Origin: JBCCZC01 sp039188505
GTDB lineage: Bacteria > Pseudomonadota > Gammaproteobacteria > Xanthomonadales > SZUA-38
Direction of reading: 5' to 3'
Assembly (NCBI GenBank): GCA_039188505.1
Contig: JBCCZC010000207.1
Coordinates: 1-9,816, forward strand
DNA: 9,816 nt
Within the stretch, counting starts at the first letter, position 1. Every line of letters starts with the position of its first letter. Under the pieces are notes generated by a model. It did not search any database. It was given only the letters and a program-made list of their open reading frames with translations, and was not told the DNA's origin. Positions 1 through 7,535 of this stretch are shown in pieces. The translations under genes and the position numbers were made by a program.

Positions 1-181
1 GGGGGAGCTGATCTCCGAATCGCCTGCGCGGGCGCGCCGGCCCCGGCGCCACACCCTCAGCGGCACGATCGAGGGCATGCCAGCGGACCAGGCTCTGGAG
101 GCCGTACTCCGAACCTTCGGGCTCAGGCATCGGATCGACGGGGAACGACTGATCGTGGAAGCTGCAGACGAATTGGGATGA
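1..181 (+). CDS. FecR-like anti-sigma regulator, C-terminal fragment (5' end outside window)
   Basis: Only the last 59 codons are present, open from the window edge (frame starting at base 2) to a TGA at 179-181. The tail, beginning LSGTIEGMPADQALEAVL and ending in a short LIVEA strand, has the pattern of the periplasmic C-terminal domain of FecR regulators (DUF4974/STN-like: a gly-rich strand, an amphipathic helix with AL..VL, then a gly-containing hairpin). In known Fec-type systems FecR spans the inner membrane, binds the signalling domain of the outer-membrane receptor and controls an ECF sigma factor. The stop overlaps the receptor start by ATGA, so the two are almost surely co-transcribed and translationally coupled. 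The family call rests on a short fragment plus context; the sigma-binding and membrane parts cannot be seen. Confidence 0.72.
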   Translation, partial: GELISESPARARRPRRHTLSGTIEGMPADQALEAVLRTFGLRHRIDGERLIVEAADELG

Positions 182-2664
182 AAACCGGGGGCTGGCTGCT
201 GCTCGCGGCCATCGCGTGTTTTGCCGCCCACGGGCGGCCGCTGGTCGGCGTTCCCCTCGCCGAGGCGCTCGATCGGCTTGCGGACGCCGGCGACCTTCGG
301 GTCATCTACAACTCCGAACTCGTCGCCCCCGGGTTGATCGTGGGCGCCGACCCCGAAGGCGACGATGCGCGGGCCCGCCTCTTTGCGCTCCTGGAGCCGT
401 TCGGCCTGACGATCGAACCCGGTCCCCGAGACCGGCTCCTGGTGGTCCGGCTCCCCGAGGTCGAGGCGACCCTCGTACCACTGCGCGGCATGGCGCTGGA
501 TGCGGTGAGCGCGCTGCCGGTCGCCGGCGTCCGCGTCGCCGTCTATCCTGGGGCCCGAGTCGTCCGCACCGGGAAGGACGGACGCTTCGAGATCCCGGTC
601 GCCCCGACCCGCTTGACCGTCTTCGGCTCCGGTCCTGCCCACATCGAGCAGCACGTCGACGTCGAGACTGCCGCGATCGATGAGACGCTGGAGCTTCGCC
701 TCCAGCCGCTCGTATCGAGCCTCAATCCCATCACCGTGACGGCCAGCCACTACAGCCTGCGCTATGACGACCCGACCCGATCCCAGTACCTGACCCGGCA
801 ACAAGTCGATCGGCTCCCGCACCTTGCGGACGACGTGTTCCGCGCCGTACGGCTGCTTCCGGGCGTGGCCAGCGGGGATTTCAGCGCGGCCAACCACGTG
901 CGCGGCGGCGCCGCCAACGAGCTGAGCGTCGAGCTGGACGGGCTGACCCTGCACCAGCCCTATCACCTGAAGGACCTGCTCACGATCTTCAGCGTGATCG
1001 ACTCGAACGCGATCGACGGGGTCGAGTTCTACTCGGGCGTCTTCCCGGCCCAGTTCGGCGACGCCAACAGCGCCGTGCTGGCCGTGGATTCGATCACGCC
1101 CGGCGAGAACCGGGGCCGCCTGGGCGTGAGCTTCATCAATGCCTTCGCCCAGGGCAACGGCACCCTGGGCGACAACGGCTGGTGGCTGGCTTCCGCCCGG
1201 ACGGGCTACCTCGACGTCGTGCTCAGCTACATCGACAGCACCAGCGGGCTCGACCCGAGCTACGTCGACATCCTCGGCAAGGTGGGTTGGGACCTCGGCT
1301 ACGACACGCAGTTCGAGATCAGCACGCTCATCGCCGTGGACGACTCGGTCTTCCGCGAGGAGGACCTGTTCGAGTTCACGCTGGACGAGGTTGACGGAGA
1401 GTTCCTCGATGCCTATCTGTGGGCGAACCTCGACCACCGATGGACCGACGTTCTCACGTCCCGAACGATGCTCTTCGTCGGCACCCTGGACCGCGAGAGC
1501 ATCGGCATCATCAACGAGCCGCTCACCGTCGGCTTCGAGTTCGACGATCGAACCTTCGACTTCTACGGCGTGGAGCAGTCGTTCACCTGGGAGGCGCCGA
1601 GCTGGCGGGTGACCGGCGGTGTCGAGCTGCAGCATCAGACCGTGGACTACGAGTACCGCTCGGCCTACGAGCCCGGCCCGGTGGCGGTCGAGCCGACACC
1701 GCCGCAGAACATCGAGGTGCTCGCCTCTCCCTCCGGCAACGTCTATGGGGCCTACGCCACGGCCCAGTTCGATCTCTCCGATGCCTGGCGCGCCGAGCTT
1801 GGCGCCCGCTACGACCGGCAGGAATATCTCGAACCGTCGGACGACCAGGTCAGCCCCCGCGCGAACCTGCTCTGGCGCGTCGCCGAGCGCACGCGTATCC
1901 GGGCCGGCTGGGGCCAGCTTCACCAGGCGCAGGGCATCGAGGAACTTCAGGTCGAGGTGGGCCTGGACACCTTCTTCCCTGCCCAGCGCGTGGAACAGGC
2001 GGTCCTCTCGCTGGAGCACCGCTGGGAGAACGGACTCGAGTTCCGCACGGAGGCGTATGACAAGGATTACTCGGACCCGATTCCCTACGTCGATCGCCTC
2101 TTCGACGATCACGAGGTCCTGGGGGATCTGAGCAGCGACCGGGTGTTCGTCGAGCCCGACGCCGCGCGGGCGCGCGGCATCGAGGTCAGCCTGCGTGATT
2201 TCCAGCGCGAGAACTTCCGCTGGTGGGCCAGCTACACCTACTCGGAGGCCGAGGAGCGCATCGGCGACGCATGGGTGCCGCGGAACTGGGACCAGCCCCA
2301 CGCGGTGAACGTCGGGGTGTCACTGGATGCGGCAGCCTGGACCTTCACCTTCGCCTGGCAGTACCACACGGGCTGGCCGGTCACAGCCGTGCAGCGCACG
2401 CCGGGTGAACCGCCGACGGTCGGCGAACGTAACGTCGATCGTCTGGGGGGCTACCATCGCCTCGACGTGCGTGCGAGCCGGACGATCCCGCTGCCCAACA
2501 GCACCCTTCAGCTCTATGTTGAGGTTCTGAACCTCTACAACCGCAAGAACGAATGCTGTCGCGAGGTCTTCCAGTTCCGGTCGAATCAGCAGCAGCGTTC
2601 CTTCGAGGTCTCCGAGCAGTGGCTGCCGTTCACGCCGTCGCTCGGAATCAAGTGGGAATTCTGA
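178..2664 (+). CDS. TonB-dependent outer-membrane receptor with STN signalling domain (FecA-like transducer)
   Basis: An 828-residue outer-membrane transporter. A short signal peptide (about residues 1-19) is followed by an STN domain (about 24-92: VPLAEALDRLADAGDL, then LFALLEPFGLTIE), the periplasmic module that talks to FecR. A carboxypeptidase-regulatory-like beta-sandwich follows (about 100-175, GVRVAVYPG... TGKDGRFEIPV), then a possible TonB box near ITVTAS (185-190), a plug domain (about 200-305, RLLPGVASGDFSAANHVRGG and VELDGL) and a 22-strand-type barrel ending in the outer-membrane signature LGIKWEF with terminal Phe. Length is normal for the class. A CC pair lies at about 793-794. 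Start: the ATG overlaps the FecR stop, and the signal peptide begins directly there. No strong Shine-Dalgarno is seen, which fits translational coupling. The ligand cannot be read from sequence: siderophore, haem or a glycan are all possible. Confidence 0.93.
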   Translation: MKTGGWLLLAAIACFAAHGRPLVGVPLAEALDRLADAGDLRVIYNSELVAPGLIVGADPEGDDARARLFALLEPFGLTIEPGPRDRLLVVRLPEVEATLVPLRGMALDAVSALPVAGVRVAVYPGARVVRTGKDGRFEIPVAPTRLTVFGSGPAHIEQHVDVETAAIDETLELRLQPLVSSLNPITVTASHYSLRYDDPTRSQYLTRQQVDRLPHLADDVFRAVRLLPGVASGDFSAANHVRGGAANELSVELDGLTLHQPYHLKDLLTIFSVIDSNAIDGVEFYSGVFPAQFGDANSAVLAVDSITPGENRGRLGVSFINAFAQGNGTLGDNGWWLASARTGYLDVVLSYIDSTSGLDPSYVDILGKVGWDLGYDTQFEISTLIAVDDSVFREEDLFEFTLDEVDGEFLDAYLWANLDHRWTDVLTSRTMLFVGTLDRESIGIINEPLTVGFEFDDRTFDFYGVEQSFTWEAPSWRVTGGVELQHQTVDYEYRSAYEPGPVAVEPTPPQNIEVLASPSGNVYGAYATAQFDLSDAWRAELGARYDRQEYLEPSDDQVSPRANLLWRVAERTRIRAGWGQLHQAQGIEELQVEVGLDTFFPAQRVEQAVLSLEHRWENGLEFRTEAYDKDYSDPIPYVDRLFDDHEVLGDLSSDRVFVEPDAARARGIEVSLRDFQRENFRWWASYTYSEAEERIGDAWVPRNWDQPHAVNVGVSLDAAAWTFTFAWQYHTGWPVTAVQRTPGEPPTVGERNVDRLGGYHRLDVRASRTIPLPNSTLQLYVEVLNLYNRKNECCREVFQFRSNQQQRSFEVSEQWLPFTPSLGIKWEF

Positions 2665-2725
2665 AACTGCGGATCGGATCGAGATCGGCTGGCGAACGAG
2701 CCTGCAGTCGTGGCAGCATCCGCCC

Positions 2726-3724
2726 ATGTCATCTCGCGCACCCCTCTGCCTGATCGCCTGCGCTAACGCCCGAGACCTCGTCAAAGGAATCGGGCGGCGA
2801 CTCGGTGTCGAGCCCATCCCCGGTGAGGACGTCTGGTTTCCCGCCGGCGAGGGCAAGTTCGTGATCGGCACCAACATCCGGGGCGGTGACGTCTACATTC
2901 TCCAGCGCGCGCTCGCGCCCGGTTCCGAGCGGTCGATCAGCGAAGGGTTTCTCATGGCCCTGCATGCCGCCGACGCGGCCCGTCTCGCCGACGCCCAGCG
3001 GATCACGCTCGTGCTCCCCTATCTGCCGGGAACCCGCCAGGACAAGCGCAAGGCCTCCGTGCGTGAGGGCGTCAGCACCGGGCTGTTCGCGCGCATGATC
3101 GAGGCATCGGGCGTGTCGATGGTGATCACGGCCGAGCCGCACTCCGAGGAAATGGTCGCGGCCTACGACCCCCGTCTGTGCGTGATGGAAAGCGTGAGCA
3201 TTTCGCGCGCCTTCGCCACGTTTCTGGATGAAAAGGGCCTGGTCGGAGACGTTGTGGCGTCACCGGATGTCGGCGGCCTCGAGAACGCTCGGGAGTACGC
3301 ACAGATCCTGAAGCGCGATCTTGCCGCCCTGTCCAAGGAACGCGACTACAGCCGGACCAGCACCGTGCTGAAGACCACCGTGCTGGGCGATGTCCGGGGT
3401 AAGGATATCCTGCTCGTCGACGACATCGTGGATACCGGGGGTAGCGTGGTCTCCGCCGTCCATGCGCTGTGGGAACGCGGCGCCGGGAACGTGGTTGTCG
3501 CAGCGGCACACGCCATCATGTCCGACCCGTCCTGGGAGCGCATGGCGGGGCTCGAAGCCGAGGCCCGTGACCGCGGTCTGCGCTTCGCGATGGCGGGCAC
3601 GTGTTCGGTCCAGCACGAGAACCCGCCGCCGTGGTTCCACACCTTTTCGCTGGAGCCGCTACTCGCAGACGTTATCAGCCGGATCAATACCCGGGGCAGC
3701 GTCCGCGCCGTCGAGGGCGGCTAG
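2726..3724 (+). CDS. Ribose-phosphate pyrophosphokinase (PRPP synthase), divergent member
   Basis: A 332-residue protein predicted to transfer pyrophosphate from ATP to ribose-5-phosphate, giving PRPP for nucleotide, NAD, His and Trp synthesis in the cytosol. The family order is intact: an N-terminal LIACANARDLVKGIGRRLG (the counterpart of the usual FAGN..eLA opening), NIRGGDVYILQ, the catalytic/ATP loop PYLPGTRQDKRKA (R104-Q105-D106), a divalent-metal His in AEPHSEE (H139), VVASPDVGGLENA, and the PRPP-binding loop DDIVDTGGS (232-240). It differs clearly from typical housekeeping Prs: FPAGEGKFVIGTNIRG replaces the usual FSDGE..V.I.ENVRG, there is a longer segment before the PRPP loop (KRDLAALSKERDYSRTS), and the C-terminus has an extension. 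The name prs is therefore withheld: this may be a second, specialised paralogue. Start chosen as the first ATG, which matches the family N-terminus; no good ribosome binding site is visible. It begins 61 bases after the receptor and could be read from the same transcript. Confidence 0.88.
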   Translation: MSSRAPLCLIACANARDLVKGIGRRLGVEPIPGEDVWFPAGEGKFVIGTNIRGGDVYILQRALAPGSERSISEGFLMALHAADAARLADAQRITLVLPYLPGTRQDKRKASVREGVSTGLFARMIEASGVSMVITAEPHSEEMVAAYDPRLCVMESVSISRAFATFLDEKGLVGDVVASPDVGGLENAREYAQILKRDLAALSKERDYSRTSTVLKTTVLGDVRGKDILLVDDIVDTGGSVVSAVHALWERGAGNVVVAAAHAIMSDPSWERMAGLEAEARDRGLRFAMAGTCSVQHENPPPWFHTFSLEPLLADVISRINTRGSVRAVEGG

Positions 3725-3931
3725 CGCCTCGATTCAGCTGGCCGGCCGTGGGCTGGAGCGGCAAACCGCATCGTGATCGCCTGCGGTCATCGAGGCAGCG
3801 ATCCGTCCGTCCCGAGGCCGCAGCGTTGGTCGGAAAAACAGCGATGATCGTCCCACCGCGTTGCGGCAAGCTGCGTGCTTCAGCGCACTGTCCCCGGTGC
3901 GCAGGGGTACGACCGGACGCAGCCAACGCCG

Positions 3932-5170
3932 CTACAGCAGGATCTCGAGGCCGATCGGAACGATGATGAGGGTAGCGATCGCGGCCGCGGCGATCCGGAC
4001 CCCGGACCGGGGTGGCGATGCCGGTCCGTCGGGATGAAGCTTCAGGCCGAGCAGCGGCCGGAGCGGCATGACGCGTCGCGCGACCTCGTAGGTCAGCACG
4101 CAACCCGCGAAGGTGCCGAGGACCACAACCAGGGGCTCGAGCACCGGGCCCAGCTCGACAGCGGCCACGCTGAAGGCGAGGACGATGATCAGCGTCTGAT
4201 GGACGAGGTAGAACGGATAGATGCCCGGTGACAGGTAGGGGAGCCACGGGTGCGGGCGGTTCAGATGCTCGTAGGCGTAGCCGAACAGTGCGGCCAGCCA
4301 GAACCAGCGGTTGAATTGATCGAGCACGGTCACCCCGATCCCCCCGATCGTCGACAGTTGTCCACCGGATCCCACCCAGAGGATATGAAAGCCGACGAGG
4401 AAGAGGGCGTAGGTGATGCACGCAAGTCCCAGGGCCCAGTGTCGCCAGCGCCGCAGGGCGTCCCAGACGCGGTCCTGGAACGTCATGAGGTAGCCGAGCA
4501 GGAAGAACGCCAGGCCGAGCGCGTCCCGGTGCCCGTCCTCGCCGAGCCGGGGAAAGGCGGCAAGATCCAGCGCCGCGAGGCAGGTGGGGATGGCAACCAG
4601 AACGGTTGCACCACCCGCCGGCAGCCACAGGCGGTGGAGCCAGGGCTGGCGGGCAAGCCAGCCGACCAGCGGCATGGCCAGCAGCAGCACCAGGGTGAAG
4701 GTCCACAGCTCGCGCAGGTACCAGAGGTGATTGACGTCGACGTGCGGCCAGATGCCGGCGGTGTAGCCATCGAAGATCGCGCTGTCGAGGTCGAGGAACT
4801 GGCGATAGAAGTGCCAGTAGCTGCCGCTGAAGTCGCCGGCGGCGCTCATCTCGACCCAGAGCTGCGGCGGCACGATCACCCAGACGCCGAAGGCCAGCGG
4901 CAGGAGAAGCCGCACCGTGCGCGACCTCAGGGTCTCCAGCCAGCCGGCCTTGCGGAAGATGTAGGCCGTCGCGATGCCCGAGATCATCCACAGCAAGGCC
5001 ATCCGCCAGGGGTTGACCAGCAGCATGAGGTTCTGGAGCAACGAGCTCGTGTGGACGCTCTTGAAGTGGAAACCCCAGTCGGCCACGTAGAGCATCCCGA
5101 TGTGGTAGAGAATCAGAAGCGTGAAGGCGAGGATGCGAAGCCAATCCAGGTCGTAACGTCGGTGCGTCAT
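3932..5170 (-). CDS. Acyltransferase-3 family integral membrane protein (OafA/OpgC-like)
   Basis: A 412-residue polytopic inner-membrane protein with about ten hydrophobic helices. The N-terminus YDLDWLRILAF...LYH carries the conserved Arg (R12) and the His (H23) found at the start of acyltransferase-3 (PF01757) proteins. Further family marks are WMISG (about 61-65), R.VRLLLPLAFG (84-95), NHLWYLREL (147-155) and YPFYLVHQ (318-325). Family members move acetyl or succinyl groups onto O-antigen, periplasmic glucans, antibiotics or other extracytoplasmic acceptors; the pattern is nearest to the OpgC/MdoC-like branch, but the acceptor is not readable here. The C-terminus after residue 380 is a Pro/Ser linker plus one last hydrophobic helix. 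The start ATG is the only one giving the complete first motif; a Shine-Dalgarno is weak or absent. It is transcribed toward the PRPP synthase gene (convergent) and probably stands alone. Confidence 0.9.
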   Translation of the reverse strand: MTHRRYDLDWLRILAFTLLILYHIGMLYVADWGFHFKSVHTSSLLQNLMLLVNPWRMALLWMISGIATAYIFRKAGWLETLRSRTVRLLLPLAFGVWVIVPPQLWVEMSAAGDFSGSYWHFYRQFLDLDSAIFDGYTAGIWPHVDVNHLWYLRELWTFTLVLLLAMPLVGWLARQPWLHRLWLPAGGATVLVAIPTCLAALDLAAFPRLGEDGHRDALGLAFFLLGYLMTFQDRVWDALRRWRHWALGLACITYALFLVGFHILWVGSGGQLSTIGGIGVTVLDQFNRWFWLAALFGYAYEHLNRPHPWLPYLSPGIYPFYLVHQTLIIVLAFSVAAVELGPVLEPLVVVLGTFAGCVLTYEVARRVMPLRPLLGLKLHPDGPASPPRSGVRIAAAAIATLIIVPIGLEILL

Positions 5171-5196
5171 CGAGGGCCATCGGTTGCGGTCGACGG

Positions 5197-5216
5197 CTCC
5201 AGTCTTGGCTCTGGAG
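5197..5216. repeat. Short inverted repeat in the leader of the acyltransferase gene
   Basis: Perfect 6-base arms, CTCCAG (5197-5202) and CTGGAG (5211-5216), around an 8-base loop. The element sits 26 bases upstream of the acyltransferase start codon on the - strand. It could be an operator or a leader hairpin. Six-base arms are expected by chance in GC-rich DNA, so it is recorded for its position only. Confidence 0.2.
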
Positions 5217-5349
5217 ACCCCCGATGCACCGGCAGAGGGCCGGACTGCCGCCGTCGAGGGACGAATGGCGGAGCCGGGTGACGAACGCAGGTGACGACTT
5301 GAGCGCCTCCCTGTTCCCTCACGCCCCCGACATCCATCGTCGCGGACGG

Positions 5350-5365
5350 CGGCGAGAATTCGCCG
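5350..5365. terminator. Hairpin downstream of the desaturase gene, possible weak terminator
   Basis: CGGCGA (5350-5355), GAAT loop, TCGCCG (5360-5365): a perfect 6-base-pair stem with a tetraloop, about 70 bases past the desaturase stop on the - strand. A second near-palindrome, CCGTCGCCGACGG, lies closer to the gene at 5385-5397. Neither is followed by a T-run in the - direction, so intrinsic termination is uncertain. The remainder of 5171-5432 shows no credible gene and must hold the acyltransferase promoter. Confidence 0.22.
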
Positions 5366-5432
5366 ATCTACCTTGACCTTGAACCCGTCGCCGACGGTAA
5401 CGCGTTCGTCGGCTGAGCGGGTCCGGCGGTGG

Positions 5433-6347
5433 CTACAGCTGCTGAGTCCGACCGGCCTCGGCTGGGCAAGCGCTGCTCGTTCGGTGGGTGAGCGAGAAGG
5501 CGGCTACCTCGGCGGGTCGCTGTGCGCGATGGTACGCCGCGCGCGCCTTCCAGACCCGCAGATAGCGGTAGAACGGTACGGTTGGATAGAGGTGATGCAC
5601 GAGGTGGTAGTTCTGCGAGAGCAGCAGCGGAGTCAATAGACGCTCGAGGCCAACCCGATTCGAAGTCGCTTCAAATGGCGCGTCGCCGGCGCGTTTCTCG
5701 TGCGGATAGTGCGGCAGGAAGTCGAACGCCAGCGCGAGCAGGAACACGTTCAGGCGCGATGGCAGCAGGAACAGCAGCAGATACTCGACCAGCCAGCCCT
5801 GGCTGATGACGAGGGTGATCAGGGCAACACCGAGCAACACCGCGGCCAGGAACTCTCGTCGTTCGCCAACGGGCCGGCTCCCGAACACGTCCGGGCGCAG
5901 ATAGAGCACGAAGTAGCGCAGATCCAGCGTCGCCCAGCGAAGCGGCAGCGTGAGCGGATGCCCGCGACCGCAGTACAGGTCGGGATCGCGGTCGGGGTCG
6001 TTGGTGAAGCGGTGATGCTGCATGTGCACGAAGCGGAACATGCGAAAGACCGGCAGGGGAAACAGGAACAGGGTCGCGAGCCGGCCGATCCCGTCGTTCA
6101 CCGGTCGGATGCTGCTCACCGCGTTGTGGGATGCGTCGTGCGCCACGGTGAATGCAAGATAGAAGGCCACGGTGTTCGCACCGACCATGAGTGCCACACC
6201 GATCGCGCCGGTGAGAAACGCCGCGGAAGCAGCCAGAAAGAGCGTCCCTGAGGCCACCATCAGCAGCAACGTCGGCCACGCGATCTTCGGTCGAGTGGTC
6301 AGGGCTTTGAAGCGATCAGGGTCGTCTTGCGGAAACGCCTGACTCAT
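5433..6347 (-). CDS. Membrane fatty-acid desaturase / hydroxylase family protein
   Basis: A 304-residue di-iron membrane oxygenase. All three histidine boxes are present: HDASH (70-74), HMQHH (108-112) and HLVHH (248-252). An extra His pair lies in DFLPHYPHE (H213, H216), as in several bacterial desaturases and carotenoid hydroxylases. Hydrophobic stretches at about 25-66, 88-104 and 165-210 fit the usual four-helix arrangement with the iron site on the cytosolic face. The enzyme would use O2 and an electron donor to desaturate or hydroxylate a lipid; acyl chain versus carotenoid cannot be decided from motifs. The reading frame is open upstream to an ATG at 6449, but I start it at 6347 because GGAGG lies six bases before that ATG and the extra 34 residues look like leader DNA and would overlap the AraC promoter region. 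Divergent from an AraC regulator, its likely controller. Confidence 0.9.
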   Translation of the reverse strand: MSQAFPQDDPDRFKALTTRPKIAWPTLLLMVASGTLFLAASAAFLTGAIGVALMVGANTVAFYLAFTVAHDASHNAVSSIRPVNDGIGRLATLFLFPLPVFRMFRFVHMQHHRFTNDPDRDPDLYCGRGHPLTLPLRWATLDLRYFVLYLRPDVFGSRPVGERREFLAAVLLGVALITLVISQGWLVEYLLLFLLPSRLNVFLLALAFDFLPHYPHEKRAGDAPFEATSNRVGLERLLTPLLLSQNYHLVHHLYPTVPFYRYLRVWKARAAYHRAQRPAEVAAFSLTHRTSSACPAEAGRTQQL

Positions 6348-6352
6348 GGGGA

Positions 6353-6358
6353 ATTCCT
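6353..6358 (-). promoter_or_regulatory. Ribosome binding site that fixes the desaturase start
   Basis: On the - strand the sequence reads GGAGGAATTCCCC immediately before the ATG at 6347-6345. The strong Shine-Dalgarno core with short spacing decides for this start over the longer frame beginning at 6449. Confidence 0.75.
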
Positions 6359-6393
6359 CCGGCAATACGCAGGCAAGGTTAGCCGGCGTCCCC

Positions 6394-6423
6394 TTGACCC
6401 ACGAGCGCGGACGCTGCCAAAGT
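6394..6423 (+). promoter_or_regulatory. Weak candidate promoter for the AraC-family gene
   Basis: TTGACC (6394-6399; five of six to the sigma70 -35) is followed after 18 bases by CAAAGT (6418-6423; three of six to -10). This would start transcription near 6430, about 20 bases before the GTG. The poor -10 would suit an activator-dependent promoter. The divergent promoter for the desaturase must lie in the same 103 bases, but I see no good -10 for it. Confidence 0.25.
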
Positions 6424-6444
6424 GGGGGGACATTTACTGCCAAC
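6414..6444. repeat. CTGCCAA direct repeat between divergent desaturase and AraC genes (candidate operator)
   Basis: CTGCCAA occurs at 6414-6420 and again at 6438-6444, start to start 24 bases, in the 103-base divergent intergenic region. On the - strand this reads TTGGCAG twice, upstream of the desaturase. AraC-family proteins bind tandem direct half-sites through their two helix-turn-helix motifs, and regulators of this type usually act at the adjacent divergent promoter. The spacing is a little over two helical turns. Assignment as the binding site is inference from position and repeat geometry. Confidence 0.4.
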
Positions 6445-6450
6445 GACACC

Positions 6451-7488
6451 GTGAGCCAAGGCTTCCTTTCGACTACCTACGCTCGAATCCTGTTCCGGCA
6501 CCTGCAACTCGATGAGCGCTCGGGCGAGCCATTCTTCCGGAATACCGGACTGACCTACGCAGCACTGATGCAGCTCGATCGCCACGTCTCCTGGGCGGAG
6601 CAGCAACAGCTCTTCGGCAACGCGCTCGAGATCCACGGCAGGCCTGGGCTCGGGCTCTCGGTCGGGACCGCGCTGCAGATCGCCTCTCACGGTCCGCTCG
6701 GCGTGGCCGCGATGGCCAGCGCCGATCTCGGTTCCGCGCTGCGGGTCTTCGAGCGCTTCGCCACCACGCGGGCCCGGTTTGTCGAGATCCGGCTCGAGGA
6801 CCGTCCCGATAGCCTGCGAATCGTGTTCGCCGAACGCATCCCGCTGGGGGCTTTGACTGAGTTCCTCACGGAGTCCGTGGTCTCGGCGATGGTCTCGGCG
6901 ATCGCCTTCTTCGCGGGTCAGACGCCCTTCGACGGAACCATCCGCCTCGCCTACCGGGCACCCTCCCATGCGGAGGACTACCGGCGGCATTTCGGGGTGG
7001 CCGTGCAATTTGGCGCACCGCGGACCGAGATTGTCCTCGCCCGTCCGTTACTCGACCTCCCCTCACCCGTCGCCGACCCGCGGCTCCATCGGGAGGCGCT
7101 GGCCCAGTGCGAGCGGGCGCTCGAGGCCTTGAGCGAACCGCTACCGACGATCGCTTCCAGGGTCGAGCGGCTGTTCGAGGAGAATCCGGGACGTATCTGG
7201 GGGCTCGACGAGGTCGCCTCGCACCTCCACATGAGCTCGCGATCTCTGATTCGGAAGCTCCGGCGGGAGGGCACGCGCTTCGTCGAACTTCGCGACCGGC
7301 AGTTCGAGCGCCTCGCCCGCGACTATCTGCGCGAACCCGGTCTGAGCGTCGCCGAGATCGGCGCCCTGATGGGCTTCAGCGACACGTCCAGCTTCCGCCG
7401 GTCCTTCAAGCGCTGGACCGGTATGACCCCGGCGGCGTTTCGCGCGGGCCTGGCCCAGCGGTCGGCAACGGCCCGACGCAAGCGGTGA
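6451..7488 (+). CDS. AraC-family transcriptional regulator with PF12625-type ligand-binding domain
   Basis: A 345-residue DNA-binding regulator. The N-terminal two-thirds (about 5-200, TTYARILFRHLQL... LEIHGRPGLGLSVG... HGPLGVAAMAS) matches the Arabinose_bd/PF12625 effector domain seen in OruR/ArgR-like AraC proteins. The C-terminus has two helix-turn-helix motifs: WGLDEVASHLHMSSRSLIRKL (249-270) and SVAEIGALMGFSDTSSFRRSF (299-319), closing with RWTGMTPAAFR. Start: I choose the GTG at 6451, because the domain begins immediately after it (SQGFLSTTYAR). The in-frame ATG at 6346 would add 35 residues of unfamily-like sequence and run across the desaturase start codon and promoter. No good ribosome binding site precedes the GTG. 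Likely activates or represses the divergent desaturase in response to a small hydrophobic or amino-acid-like effector; the effector is unknown. Confidence 0.9.
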   Translation: MSQGFLSTTYARILFRHLQLDERSGEPFFRNTGLTYAALMQLDRHVSWAEQQQLFGNALEIHGRPGLGLSVGTALQIASHGPLGVAAMASADLGSALRVFERFATTRARFVEIRLEDRPDSLRIVFAERIPLGALTEFLTESVVSAMVSAIAFFAGQTPFDGTIRLAYRAPSHAEDYRRHFGVAVQFGAPRTEIVLARPLLDLPSPVADPRLHREALAQCERALEALSEPLPTIASRVERLFEENPGRIWGLDEVASHLHMSSRSLIRKLRREGTRFVELRDRQFERLARDYLREPGLSVAEIGALMGFSDTSSFRRSFKRWTGMTPAAFRAGLAQRSATARRKR

Positions 7489-7535
7489 AGCCTCGAAGCC
7501 AGCTCCGCCGCCGCGGCAGATCATGAAGGCGAGCC

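Noticed and set aside
3775..3803. Imperfect hairpin (GATCGC ... GCGATC) after the PRPP synthase gene, and a six-base stem at 3883-3902
   Set aside because: Short arms with a bulge or long loop and no T-run in either direction; too likely by chance in GC-rich DNA to call a terminator.
3684..5180. Long open frame (498 codons) on the - strand covering the acyltransferase gene
   Set aside because: It is a frame shadow: its translation is Arg/Pro/Ala-rich without family motifs, while the overlapping frame 3932-5170 carries complete acyltransferase-3 motifs and membrane helices.
4250..5281. 343-codon open frame on the + strand antisense to the acyltransferase
   Set aside because: The product is rich in Glu, Gln, Gly and Arg with no domain, as expected for the complement of a hydrophobic-protein gene in GC-rich DNA.
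6348..6449. Upstream ATG at 6449 as the desaturase start
   Set aside because: GGAGG sits properly before the ATG at 6347, and the extra 34 residues are not family-like and cover the candidate operator.
6346..6450. ATG at 6346 as the AraC-family gene start
   Set aside because: It would overlap the desaturase start codon and its ribosome binding site, and would add 35 residues unlike the family N-terminus; the GTG at 6451 begins exactly at the domain.
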